This document shows, one piece after another, positions 37,791 through 47,256 of a stretch of DNA of 64,000 nt. A program made the translations under genes and the position numbers. Origin of the DNA: Salinarchaeum sp. IM2453. Lineage in GTDB: Archaea > Halobacteriota > Halobacteria > Halobacteriales > Salinarchaeaceae. Within the stretch, counting starts at the first letter, position 1. The number at the start of each line of letters is the position of its first letter. A model generated the notes under the pieces. That model was not told the origin of the DNA and searched no databases. It saw only the letters and a list, made by a program, of their open reading frames with translations. Location: NCBI RefSeq assembly GCF_019693215.1, contig NZ_CP081183.1, forward strand, positions 2,483,226-2,547,225. Reading direction: 5' to 3'.

Positions 37791-38484
37791 TACACACAAT
37801 TTTCCGTCGTTACTTGTTGCATTTCGCCTCGCCGATTCGTTTCTCCCGCTCGGATCACATACCGCCTCGTATGGTATCGAGCAGTACCTCAATGAAGATC
37901 GAGTGGAAACAACAACTGATCTAACGTCGTTGATTGCTGATTATCTGCAATCAATGATCGGACCAACTGAGACGGTCGCACTGGCCTGCGCTCATCGGAC
38001 AGTGAAAGATGATGTGCCATCTGAATTGCTCACAATTGATCAGCGGCTTCATGCAACTATTCTCCCGGCAGAGTTTCGAAAAAGTTCAGTGACGATTGGT
38101 GATCGACTGCTTTCCGTCTTCGCAACAACTGATAGCCTACCACCGGTTCTTGCCGAATTTTACCGTCGTGTCGACGATGAAAAAACACATGGACACTTTC
38201 CCGTTGTACTCGGAGCACTAACTGCGGCCAGTGGCATTGATCGGCAGATAGCGTGTCAGCTACATGGCTATATGTTTGTCACAGATGTTCTTGGCGCGGC
38301 ACAACGCATTGGGCGGTTTGGACATACAGCAATTCAGCAAACGCTGGTTGATCTATTTCCGGATATTGCCGGGCTCAAACAGTACGCTGGTGCTGAGTTG
38401 TCTGATCTACACTCGTTTGCACCAATGGCCGAGATCATGGGTATGCGGCATGAAAATGCTGAACGACGACTGTTTATGAGCTAA
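37780..38484 (+). CDS. ureF: Urease accessory protein UreF
   Basis: The start ATG 37780 lies in the last codons of ureE, giving 234 residues that begin directly with the UreF core: LLVAFRLADSFLPLGSHTAS and YGIEQYL. Helices further on include HFPVVLGALTAASGI and the conserved tail near SDLHSFAPMAEIMGMRHE. It acts with UreD and UreG to load nickel. It ends the operon; a palindromic hairpin follows at 38514. Confidence 0.9.
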   Translation: MTTDTHNFPSLLVAFRLADSFLPLGSHTASYGIEQYLNEDRVETTTDLTSLIADYLQSMIGPTETVALACAHRTVKDDVPSELLTIDQRLHATILPAEFRKSSVTIGDRLLSVFATTDSLPPVLAEFYRRVDDEKTHGHFPVVLGALTAASGIDRQIACQLHGYMFVTDVLGAAQRIGRFGHTAIQQTLVDLFPDIAGLKQYAGAELSDLHSFAPMAEIMGMRHENAERRLFMS

Positions 38485-38513
38485 CAGCTGATCCATGTTG
38501 AGCTTACTACAAA

Positions 38514-38560
38514 TTGACCTCCTCTAACCCCTAAAGGGGTGAGTTTTCGCCTCACCCTAT
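38514..38560. repeat. Hairpins with IS200/IS605-like right-end motif
   Basis: ttgacctcctctaacccc and the hairpins acccc-taaa-ggggt and gggtgag-ttttcgc-ctcaccc follow the ureF stop. On the minus strand the end reads gaggaggtcaa, the motif also found at 25745 and 56427. It is probably a solo IS200/IS605 end, now perhaps acting as transcription terminator for the urease operon. Confidence 0.45.
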
Positions 38561-38689
38561 CTATAATACAGCAATGGATGATAATCACACGTTGCTGCGG
38601 TTTTAGCTTGCAAAATAGATACTGTGCCGGTATAAACCGAGTTGTACCCGACACCCAACGAGATGAAATCTAACTGTTCTGTATGGCTT

Positions 38690-39262
38690 TTATTCTTCAT
38701 CTGGCGGATTACCATCTGAGCCGATTTTCATCTGCTTTGAGAAGTAGGTGTGTGCAACAGAAGAGACAGCGAACGCAATGACGATGAAGAGCATGACGCC
38801 CACTTCAGGAATCACCGCAATTGGCCATGCACCAATCCAGTGAGCAGTCACCAGTGCTGCCGAGACAGCTGTGAGTCCGAGATAGTACTCGCTCCATGGT
38901 ATCTCTCGGCCACGAACAACATCCAAGTAGATCTCGACATCTTCCATGGCTGGTGTTGGCTCGATGGTGCCTCGATCCTTGTTAAAATCGACAACGCCCG
39001 CATCGTCCATCTTTGGCAGATGAGACTGCTGTAAGGATGTATAGACACGCTTTCGTTGATCATATGAGATGTCTTCTACGGTTGTGTCGTTCTCAATAGC
39101 AGCAATCTCTTCGGCAAGGTCACCAATTTCAATTTGATCAGTTTCCGTCTGTCGAAGCGTGTGGACAGCGTGGCGGCGGCGTTGGTTGGAAAGAACATCA
39201 AAGATGTCCTCATCTGTAAGTTCTGGACTTGTACCCCCTGGTTGTACTTCCCCTGCCGACAT
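38690..39262 (-). CDS. DUF7344-like winged-helix regulator with membrane helices
   Basis: The N-terminal 110 residues contain a winged-helix of the haloarchaeal DUF7344 type: DIFDVLSNQRRRHAVHTLRQ, then KRVYTSLQQSHLPKMDDAGV and a wing. Two membrane helices follow (about 133-175). I take ATG 39262 (SAGEVQPGG) over 39271. It may be a membrane-tethered regulator of the surface genes upstream of 39634. No ligand is evident. Confidence 0.65.
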   Translation of the reverse strand: MSAGEVQPGGTSPELTDEDIFDVLSNQRRRHAVHTLRQTETDQIEIGDLAEEIAAIENDTTVEDISYDQRKRVYTSLQQSHLPKMDDAGVVDFNKDRGTIEPTPAMEDVEIYLDVVRGREIPWSEYYLGLTAVSAALVTAHWIGAWPIAVIPEVGVMLFIVIAFAVSSVAHTYFSKQMKIGSDGNPPDEE

Positions 39263-39271
39263 TACTATCAA

Positions 39272-39633
39272 TTGTATAACTCATGTATAATAAAATTGCG
39301 GGATTAACATATCTCTCTAAGTATATGACATATATAAAACGTTAACAGAACTATAATATCGATTATTATTCTTTAGAGATATTACTCGGTAGTCAATAAA
39401 CGGCGAGGGTATAAGCTCTGATTAACGATAGCAAAATCCAGAAATTGGGTTCAAGTAGTGATTTCCATCCAGTAATTGCCCGGTAATATCCTGATAGTGA
39501 TATTATCGAGCGTGTTATCGTAATAACACGAAAACCACCACCGTGAGTTGATATATAGTTCTTTGTTAAATATTAACCAGTCGCTACTCAGTATTCAATG
39601 AGTGCATAACTATGATATCGTACCGTATAAGCA
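39272..39633. other. Intergenic region
   Basis: An AT-rich 360-base stretch between divergent genes. Near 39520-39530 taataacacg faces the opposite arm cgtgttatc at 39510, a short palindrome around cgtgttatcgtaataacacg (39510-39529). This could be a regulator site. I see no gene. Confidence 0.35.
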
Positions 39634-39645
39634 ATGGATAGAGCC

Positions 39646-39825
39646 ATGAGTAACCAACCCGTTGATGCTGAAATCCCCGACTGTGCAACTGGCAATTCCG
39701 ATACTGATGAGATCACAATCGCGTATCAGTATCTTGGAAAGGCTGCACAGGCGACAGACGAAGAAACAATTAAATTTTACGTGCGACAGGCCGGTCAATA
39801 TCTCGTTGAATATGCTGACGAGTAA
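39646..39825 (+). CDS. Small conserved-looking haloarchaeal protein
   Basis: A 59-residue acidic protein (ATG 39634 upstream is also possible) with the core TIAYQYLGKAAQATDEETIK followed by FYVRQAGQYLVEYA. The helical pattern looks like small haloarchaeal proteins I have seen, but I cannot assign a function. A TATA-like gtataag lies about 25 bases before ATG 39646. Confidence 0.5.
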   Translation: MSNQPVDAEIPDCATGNSDTDEITIAYQYLGKAAQATDEETIKFYVRQAGQYLVEYADE

Positions 39826-40778
39826 CTGATGAATATTATACTATATTTGTACGGTCAAGGCCGGCAGTATTTTCAATCCATTATTTCTATATACCTGAAC
39901 ATGTTCTATTGTCATGTAACACTCCTGATGGAAGGGGGGAATTGAAATGGGTTGGGGTCGCAAGATTGGCTTCGGCATTCAGTTGTTTGTCCTATTTTTA
40001 CTGGTATTATTATTCATTGGTAGCTATGTTGGCCAACCCATCCTCGTTAGTTATGTTGAGACGGATAGTATGGCCAACCCCCAGACAAGTGAGTTTGAGC
40101 CATATGAGATGGATGTCGGTGATGGATTCGTTGCTGTCCCGTCAGAATTAACCGGTGAGCCTGAACCGGGTGACGTTGTGGTATTCGAAGCTGAAGAGAT
40201 TCAAGGTGGGGGACTGACGACACACTTGATCGTTGATGAGACCGATGCAGGCTATGTAACCCGGGGGATTAGCAACCCGTTTACTGATCAAGACGGGGGA
40301 GAACCCCACGTCCGTGAGCCGCAAATTAAAGCCGAAGCATTGCAGGTTGGTGGATCTGTGACAACGATTCCGCATCTCGGCACAGCAGTGATGGGCATCC
40401 AGAGTGGCATTGACTCATTCCAGCAGTGGCTTGCAGTGACGTTTGATACGCGGATGTTCTATGAGACACAGGGCCTCGCAATGGTTATTTTTGCCCTGTC
40501 GATTATGCTATACATTGCTGACCTAATTTTGTCAAGCAGGTCCGGACCTGATAAAGACCGAGATCGCCAAAAGTCTCGTGAAAGTGGTATCCAGTATACG
40601 TGGATTATTCTCGCATGTGCAGCGATTATCATGATTGCTGCCACAGCTGCAATGATTGTTCCGGGCGGAACTGATGAAATGGAGATCCTGAGTGCCGAGT
40701 TTGATTCAGATGATCCAGAGATCATCCAACAGGGCGAGACAGGTGACGTTCCCCGGTTTGCAACCAATGATGGGTATA

Positions 40779-41848
40779 TACTCACCGACAGAGAAGCTAA
40801 TAGTTTCGAGTCCAAAAGATGTGCATGACCAAACACGGCAACAAGATCCCGGGGGTGACTGTCGAACAAGTACGCGAGCAACTTGCTGAAGAGACTGACC
40901 CGAAAGCAATCAAACGATTAACTGTCGCACGAGAGTACCTTGACGGTCTTTCTCCTGCAGAAATTGAAACAAAGTACGGCTGGCACGAACGGACTGTCTA
41001 CGGCTGGTTGAACCGCTTCGAAGAGCGCGGCTTCGAGGCCGCGCTCTACGATGCCAATCGGCCCGGACAAGATCCAGAATTAGCTGAAGACCAGTTCGAA
41101 GAGTTTGCTAAAACACTCCACCAACCGCCTGAAAAAGCAGGATACGATGAACCAGCATGGACTTCGAAACTGGCCCGTCAGTACCTCATCGAAGAGTACG
41201 ACGTAGCGTACTCACTCCGTCATGTACAACGACTCATGAAGAAGGCCGAGGTTTCTTGGAAGAAACCACGGCCGGAGCCGTCTTCTGCTGATGAGGAAGA
41301 ACTCGAACAGTACGACGAAGACCTCAAAAAAAGTCGGGAGACGTGACGAAGATACAACGGTCATCACGATTGATCAGTTTCGGAAAGCAGTTGGCGCAGA
41401 TCTCACGTACGCGTGGTTTCCAGTTGGCGAGAGGCCGACCGTGGACGTGTCGGCCTCTCAAGATGGACTCAATTTTCTGGGAGCACTCACAGAGAACGGC
41501 GAGACCATGTTTTTGGAGTGTACTGGCTCGTTCACCAAGGAAGTCACCGTGCGGTTTTTCGAAGCGCTCCAGGCCAAGTTTGGTGAGAAACTCTTGATTG
41601 TGTTGGACAAAGGATCGTACTTCACAGCGAACAAAGTCAAGGAATTCGCGGAAGAAACGAAGATAGAACTTCTCTATCTTCCAACTGGAATGGCGAAGCT
41701 CAACCCAACAGAGGAGTGCTGGCGACAACTGAGATCAGCACTCGGCAACAGATACTTCGGAACGGTTGATGAGCTTCGTACTGGAATTCGATCAGCACTG
41801 GACACAATCAATCCGCCGGGAATCTATCAATATCTCTGTCGGTGAGTA
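40779..41848 (+). mobile_element. IS630-type insertion sequence
   Basis: Perfect 16-base terminal inverted repeats, tactcaccgacagaga (40779-40794) and tctctgtcggtgagta (41833-41848), are flanked by TA on each side (40777-40778 and 41849-41850), the target duplication of the IS630/Tc1 group. Length is 1070 bases. The perfect ends point to a recent insertion. Confidence 0.88.
40825..41845 (+). CDS. IS630-family transposase in two overlapping frames
   Basis: The first frame (40825-41346) has the helix-turn-helix and linker: SPAEIETKYGWHERTVYGWL and YSLRHVQRLMKKAEVSWKK. The second (to 41845) has the DDE catalytic domain: Asp in TVITIDQF, Asp in LIVLDKGSYF and Glu in LNPTEECW. They overlap at a run of seven A near 41326-41333; the catalytic frame is reached by a +1 shift. 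This could be programmed slippage at the A run or a real frameshift that inactivated the gene. All three DDE residues are kept. Confidence 0.75.
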
Positions 41849-42267
41849 TATTCCTGCAGTTTCGTATCTCGAAGCTGAGACAGATGGTATGAACGTCTCG
41901 ACTGATCGGATGACACTGGGACCACAGTCATTCGAGGAGTATAATGTGTCAATTACCGCTCCAGAAGAGACTGGACATAGCCGATATTATCTAACTGAAC
42001 ACCGGTATTTACACGTTCTACCGTTGCCGCTGATTGAGGCATTGCATGATCTGCATCCGTGGTTACCGATTATTGCAATTAATCTGTTCCTTGGTGGTGG
42101 CATCTATGCGCTTGGTCGGTTGATTTTGCCTTCTGGCCGAGCGCGGTTCCGTACCCGTTCAAAAACCCGAGCACCTGAATAACAATGATTCAGACACACT
42201 CTATACCTTGTTTCCGGCTGCCGGTTGTATCGAACAATAATCAGACACAGACAATTGTTGTAAGACC

Positions 42268-43491
42268 ATGAGTGAAGAGGCACCCCCGATGTGGAAGCTT
42301 CGGATGAAGTCGGTTATTGATCAGTGGTTTTTGCCAATTGTTGTTATTTGTTTATTGTTGGTCGCTGCTGGTGGTTTTCTGGTGTATACGGGCGTCGCTG
42401 ATCCGGGTGAAAGTGAAGAGCAGGAAGTTGTTGCCAGTGCGCAGTATGATTCCTCATTCGATTATTCGGTAGTCGTGGATGAGGACGTAGAAATTGAAGG
42501 TGAGACAGTATTCAGAGCTGGCGAGCGACAACCGTCAGGGCAGAGTTTTTATCTCAGAGATGTTGGAACAACCGTTGAGGGATCACTTGATATTAACACC
42601 GATGCAAACGAATTCGAAAACTTCTCGCTTGCTCAGGATCCGGAGGTTGTAGTTTCGCTTGAAGGAACCAGCGATGGCCAGCAGATATGGGATGTCAAGT
42701 CTGAAATAGAGGACCACACGACAGAAGTTGGAGATGATGAAGCTTCAATAGAATTCGAATTTGATGTTACAGACATTGAAGACCGGATTAGCGATGCTGA
42801 GGGTGCAGTCGGTGGTGCTGTCGATGTAGAAGCCGAAGTGCTGGTATCGACAACAGTTGCTGGATCGCTTGATGGAGAAGAGCGGTTCGTTGAAGAGACA
42901 GGATCAATTGATGTTGATATTGGTACGACAACGTTTGAGCTTGACGCAGATCATGAAGTAAGCCCTGAACCGGGTGTGACAGCCAATCCGGGTCAAATAC
43001 AGATTGTGGAGCTAACGACAACGACGGAGTCACCGTCATACATTCAGGGAATGCTCGGGGTATTACTCATTGTTGGTGGTCTTGGCGGAATTGGTATTGC
43101 TGGGATTTCATTCCGGACAATGGATCTGCCACCATCCAAGGAAGAACAGTCTTGGCTCGAGTATCAGAGTGATCGGGATGAGTTCGATGAGTGGATCACA
43201 CAGATTGAGCTATCCGAAACTGATAGGGAACACCCAACTGCGGAGGCTGAGACACTTGCTGATCTTGTTGATTTTGCGATTGATACGAACAACAGTGTCA
43301 TGTATGATCCAGCAGATGAGACGTATTCGGTTGTTCATGATGAAACACGGTACGTGTTCACGCCACCAGAGCCGCCAGAGGATCCTGCATTGTTTGGTCA
43401 GTTTGCTGTTTCAGCTCCGGGTTCGGAAAATGGAGATTCTGAAAGTGAAGAAGAGGTGGAATCAAAATCTTCGGAAGACCCGGGGTCATAG
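42268..43491 (+). CDS. DUF5305 membrane-anchored protein
   Basis: The 407-residue protein has an N-terminal membrane helix (about 17-38), a large acidic beta-rich outer domain, a second helix (about 255-275), and a cytosolic tail that ends in a low-complexity acidic stretch. This matches DUF5305 proteins, which in haloarchaea sit beside S26 signal peptidases and exported DUF1102-type proteins. It follows the split signal-peptidase gene on the same strand. A role in assembly or processing of surface proteins is inferred from linkage only. Confidence 0.7.
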   Translation: MSEEAPPMWKLRMKSVIDQWFLPIVVICLLLVAAGGFLVYTGVADPGESEEQEVVASAQYDSSFDYSVVVDEDVEIEGETVFRAGERQPSGQSFYLRDVGTTVEGSLDINTDANEFENFSLAQDPEVVVSLEGTSDGQQIWDVKSEIEDHTTEVGDDEASIEFEFDVTDIEDRISDAEGAVGGAVDVEAEVLVSTTVAGSLDGEERFVEETGSIDVDIGTTTFELDADHEVSPEPGVTANPGQIQIVELTTTTESPSYIQGMLGVLLIVGGLGGIGIAGISFRTMDLPPSKEEQSWLEYQSDRDEFDEWITQIELSETDREHPTAEAETLADLVDFAIDTNNSVMYDPADETYSVVHDETRYVFTPPEPPEDPALFGQFAVSAPGSENGDSESEEEVESKSSEDPGS

Positions 43492-43550
43492 TGGGATTTG
43501 GTTTCCACATTAGTTGCTTATCTGGGAATAAATGGTCGATTCCTGTGAAG

Positions 43551-45117
43551 GTAGTTGGATAGCGGAAATGAGAATCGGCCGGTAGAGATGTCTCTCACGG
43601 TGATTCTACTTCTCTACCACCAAGCACCGACTGCAACTGCGATGGCGGATCAAGCCCACGTCTCTGCCACGTCGCTAACATCGTCGTGATTGTCTCGTGA
43701 ATTCGGACGCCGTCAGCTGATCGGAGGCTTCGGAATATCTTCCGCAGGACAACCTGTTCGCGCAGAGCGCGCTCTGCGCGATTATTCGTTGAATCCACCT
43801 CTGGCTCTGTCACAAACGTCAGCCAGTGGCCGAGCCCGTTTCTGATTTTCTCGATCAGATCTGTAACCTCTTCGTTGGCGTATTCCTGCCGAGTAAGCCC
43901 CTCTAAGTGCAACATAGCCTCCGCCCGCTTCTCTTGGCGGGCGGAGGCAGATGGATCTCTCTCGGTAAACGTGGTCAGATCGTCGTGAAGCTCATGCAAC
44001 TCTTCAGACAGCTGCTGTGCCTCATCGTACCGGTCAGCAACGAACTCAACCTCTCGCAACAGATGGGCCCAACATCGCTGTAACTTCGGATGATACGCTG
44101 GATACGCCGACCAGCCGTCACAACTGAGTGTCGAGTCCTCGGCGAATTCCTCGCCGAGGACGGCCTCTAACACCTGACTGCCTCGGCTCTGCTCCACCGT
44201 GTACAGCACCTCATCCTCGGTTACGAACGTCCAGACCCAATACTGCTCGCCATCCACGGAAAATCCTGTCTCGTCAACGTAAACCACTTCGCTCTCGGCC
44301 ACACTCTCTTTGACTTCCTTGTATGCGGGTCGCAGCCGGTCTGCGACCCGCTCGGTCAGATTGTAGATCGTCCGGTGGGAGATTGGTTCGTCGAGCTTCC
44401 AGTCGAAGAGTTCAGCTTGTTTGCGATTTGGGAGCCGTTCGTGGAACCGGCCAAGAGCGGTTTGGGCCATGATATTTGGCCCAAAACGCCCGGTCTGTGG
44501 GCAATCCGGATGTTCAGCGACTACTTCGTTTCCGCAGGAGCACTCGTGTTTCCCAAGCTTGTACTCAACGACGGTTGTTGGGATAGGGAGCGGCGTGTCA
44601 ATGACAATTTGAGACGTGTAGCTGTCTGGATCGGTGAGAACGTGCTCACAATCGGGACAAAAGCCGTTGTCAACGATGCGTGTTTCTTCTGGCTCTGGCG
44701 GTGTTCTGGTTGTTCCCTCGTGGCCTTCGTCACGTCCGGGCGAAGAGTCGCTGGCGGCATCATCGCCGCCAGCTGACTCTTCTTCATCGGCTGTCTCGTT
44801 ATCACCGGAGCCATTGCGGCCACCACCTCTTCCAGCACCACCCTTCTTGCTGGATGGCGTGTGGGCATTTTCGTATTGCTTGAGCTTTGCTTCAAGTTCG
44901 TCGATACGACTGCTCATTTCAGCAATTTGGTGACGAAGGTGCTGATTTTCTGCGCGAAGTCTAATGACTTCCCGACGGAGGGCTGTCTTGCTATCGGTTC
45001 GGATCGCCGAATCTATCGAGTTCGGCGATCCGTCTGTCCCGAGAGACACTCTTGGCTCGGCAGATGTTCGCCAGCAACGAATCAGCTACGAATTCGACTG
45101 GGCTGCTATCCAACTAC
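43551..45117 (-). mobile_element. IS66-family insertion sequence with 8-bp target duplication
   Basis: The ends gtagttggatagc (43551-43563) and gctatccaactac (45105-45117) are inverted repeats. They are flanked by ctgtgaag at 43543-43550 and again at 45118-45125, an exact 8-base target duplication as expected for IS66. Length is 1567 bases. The insertion is intergenic, so it breaks no visible gene. Confidence 0.9.
43595..45049 (-). CDS. IS66-family transposase
   Basis: The 484-residue protein has an N-terminal coiled-coil (LRREVIRLRAENQHLRHQ), a zinc-finger (CPDC near residue 136 and ECSCG), and a catalytic domain with the DDE residues: Asp in VVYVDETGF, Asp in TLSCDGWSAY, and Glu in DSTNNRAERALR. 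No TnpA or TnpB partner is present, as in haloarchaeal ISH10-like elements. The frame is intact and probably active. Confidence 0.9.
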   Translation of the reverse strand: MSLGTDGSPNSIDSAIRTDSKTALRREVIRLRAENQHLRHQIAEMSSRIDELEAKLKQYENAHTPSSKKGGAGRGGGRNGSGDNETADEEESAGGDDAASDSSPGRDEGHEGTTRTPPEPEETRIVDNGFCPDCEHVLTDPDSYTSQIVIDTPLPIPTTVVEYKLGKHECSCGNEVVAEHPDCPQTGRFGPNIMAQTALGRFHERLPNRKQAELFDWKLDEPISHRTIYNLTERVADRLRPAYKEVKESVAESEVVYVDETGFSVDGEQYWVWTFVTEDEVLYTVEQSRGSQVLEAVLGEEFAEDSTLSCDGWSAYPAYHPKLQRCWAHLLREVEFVADRYDEAQQLSEELHELHDDLTTFTERDPSASARQEKRAEAMLHLEGLTRQEYANEEVTDLIEKIRNGLGHWLTFVTEPEVDSTNNRAERALREQVVLRKIFRSLRSADGVRIHETITTMLATWQRRGLDPPSQLQSVLGGREVESP

Positions 45118-45299
45118 CTGTGAAGTATTTCGGAAACAAGTCTTAAGACACCCAGCTCAATTTTTCTGTAGAATTTTGCTATTAGGGTGGGCGATCTTCT
45201 CAATAGTCTCTCTCTGTCTGACTGTCCGAAAAGAATGACAGTGGAGTCTTTATTGCTGAGTTCTGCAGCGATCACTGGCAAGAATTCGAGGTTGTCACC

Positions 45300-46561
45300 C
45301 CCGCCGTGTGAATGGTCATAATCATACGCGAGGGTTCTTACTCGGTTCTTGTAGTTCGGGGCCTTCCGTCAGCCAAGAGTTGCCGGCCTGCTGGAGAACC
45401 GATGGTCATTCCAGAGTTTTGTGGCTGTCGCGAGGTGTCCAAATCAATCTACGTCAATGTTGCCGAGTCCAGTGATGTCACCCTGATCCACATCAGGGAT
45501 ATCGAGGAAGAATATTGTCACACCAGTGCCGAAAGCATGCACAAACGCGAAGGCGTCTTCAGTGGTGGTCCTTTCATTGACCACAGGTATCCGGAGTGAG
45601 GACATTGGTCAGAAAGCTATGTCGAAGGCACCGATAAGGATGCTATCAAGTATAAGAACTATGGGGACAGCGCCTTATTGTTCGGGTTTGAGTTTGTATC
45701 TGCTGCCGTCTTCGACGATAATTGGTAGGTTGACATGTTCGTCGACGAAAACTGCCCTGAGTGGCTAGCCCAGCAGGTTTAGAGGCAATGGCAATTCCCA
45801 CGAACTCCCGCTGGCATCCCACCTCGCTGTACAAGCCCGATCAGATGTCCGTCGCCGTCGGCTACCAATGCCCCTTTGTGGGCAATGTCGCCACCACGCC
45901 CATCCGGACGTTTTTGGATTCGCATAACGCCGGTAATTTCGGGCAGTTGTTGATCGGTGCTGATAACGAGTACGGCCTCGATGACGAGTCGGAACTGGCC
46001 GACCGGACCGACAGCCATATGGACTCGAATGAAGTCAGGCCGGGAGCGACGTTGATCTGTCCGGCAGAGATTAAGAGAGTTAAACTGTACATCAGTGGTC
46101 TACACGCAAACCAGGGTGATGGTGAGCTACCTCTACATACGACCGATGTCAGTGGCAAAACCGAGCTAACTGTCGAGGTCGTTGACGCTCTCGAACTTGA
46201 TGGACCAATCTTATTGCCAAACGGGCCCGATCTCCACGACATTGATCAGCCCTATACCTACGAGGAGTCCATCGCCGCAGAAGGACTTGTAAATGAATAC
46301 GATGTTGATACGCTCCATGATATGGTACCTATGTAGTTTATCGGCTCTGTGGCAACAATCAACGATGCCACTGGGAATGCCTTTGATCGGGCGGGATCAC
46401 TGCTTGGGATGACCGAAGGGGAGATCCGCGCCCGATCGACGTTTACTGGCGGTGTTGAGATTGCCCGCCAGCCCGGTGTGGTGCAGTTGTCAATGCTGGT
46501 GCCTGAAGCTGAGATTGGTCATGAGGAGCTGTTTGGCTTTGTAACAAAACATTATAAATGA
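45300..46561 (+). pseudogene. Decayed acetamidase/formamidase-like gene
   Basis: Pieces of one gene lie in several frames. Near 45440 the frame reads SKSIYVNVAESSDVTLIHIR, like the N-terminal part of acetamidase. From 45830 it reads GNVATTPIRTF, then HMDSNEVRPGATLICP and GLHANQGDGELPLHTTDV, matching the family core GGNMD - G-x-L-x-P - GD-x-HAxQGDGE. After an in-frame TAG at 46334, the same frame continues as NDATGNAFDRAGSLLGMTEG to the stop at 46561. Frameshifts and the stop make it non-functional. The family releases ammonia from short amides. Confidence 0.55.
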
Positions 46562-46666
46562 ATATACTATAGGTAATGAGTCCCTACGCGGTACGTTTTG
46601 CAAATTAATGGAGGATATTTCTGCACAATCAGGAAAAATATAAAAATTATATTGAAGGAAATTTCG

Positions 46667-47254
46667 CTAATCGTTCTCAACTATGTTAACATCGTCTGAA
46701 GGTTCTTCCGCTGTTGTGATAATCTTGGCGTCGATGTCATCAGTTTCGGATGTTTCTGTATCTAATATAAACTTCACATCTATTCCAGAAGTGTCGATCT
46801 TAATACCAATCGGCACCTCTCCTTCTCCAATTTCTATCTTCCCAACAGCTTCCTCCCCGTCCAACGGCTCATTACGGTTGTCTCCAAGAATAAAGTCAAT
46901 ACCGTCTATGTCGACATTATCGAAGTCTCCCTCAAGGTAGACTGTCTGAGTGCCTTGGTTCTCAACGAAAAAAACGTCCTCAAGAACGTATACGGAGTTT
47001 GATCCCGGTCCACGGGAGTCAGCTGGATCTCCTATGACATCGTTTATATCGAACTGGATTTTCCCATCGCTAATCGACGAATAAGCAGGCCCTTCGTCCT
47101 CATTGGGTACGAGACGCAAGAGCGCATCTCTGTCACCAGCAACTTCAACTGTGAGTTGACGCTCCGCCTCAACACTCGTGAATGCACCTGTGCCTGCGGC
47201 CACGCCACCAACAGCGGCGATACCGAGAGTTCCAAGTAGTCGTCGTCGCTTCAT
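46667..47254 (-). CDS. DUF1102-like exported protein A
   Basis: The 195-residue protein starts with a Tat-like signal (MKRRRLLGTLGIAAVGGVAA) and the family motif GAFTSVEAERQLTVEVAGDR. The mature part is an acidic beta-sandwich that contains NQGTQTVYLEGDFDNVD, a typical strand pattern of the family. It is the third gene of a run (47851-48525, 47257-47823, 46667-47254), starting 2 bases after the stop of the second. It likely forms part of a secreted or surface structure. Confidence 0.7.
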   Translation of the reverse strand: MKRRRLLGTLGIAAVGGVAAGTGAFTSVEAERQLTVEVAGDRDALLRLVPNEDEGPAYSSISDGKIQFDINDVIGDPADSRGPGSNSVYVLEDVFFVENQGTQTVYLEGDFDNVDIDGIDFILGDNRNEPLDGEEAVGKIEIGEGEVPIGIKIDTSGIDVKFILDTETSETDDIDAKIITTAEEPSDDVNIVEND

Positions 47255-47256
47255 AA

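Larger units (their letters stand above)
39947..42182 (+). pseudogene. S26 signal-peptidase-like gene, split by IS630-type element
   Basis: The first part (39947-40778) encodes an N-terminal helix, then the S26 peptidase features: Ser41 in VETDSMANP, His93 in TTHLIV and Asp in NPFTDQDG, the Ser-His-Asp set of archaeal and ER-type type I signal peptidases. A second membrane segment (about 170-195) and a third (about 218-240) follow. The IS occupies 40779-41848. Removing it and one TA restores the frame, GGG-TAT-ATT-CCT-GCA, leading into a 110-residue tail with a last helix and the stop at 42182. The intact product would be about 390 residues. The adjacent DUF5305 gene suggests one unit. Confidence 0.75.

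Noticed and set aside
40779-40824. Possible extension of the signal-peptidase gene through the IS end
   Set aside because: The open frame to 40828 runs into the IS630 terminal repeat; the true sequence resumes at 41851.
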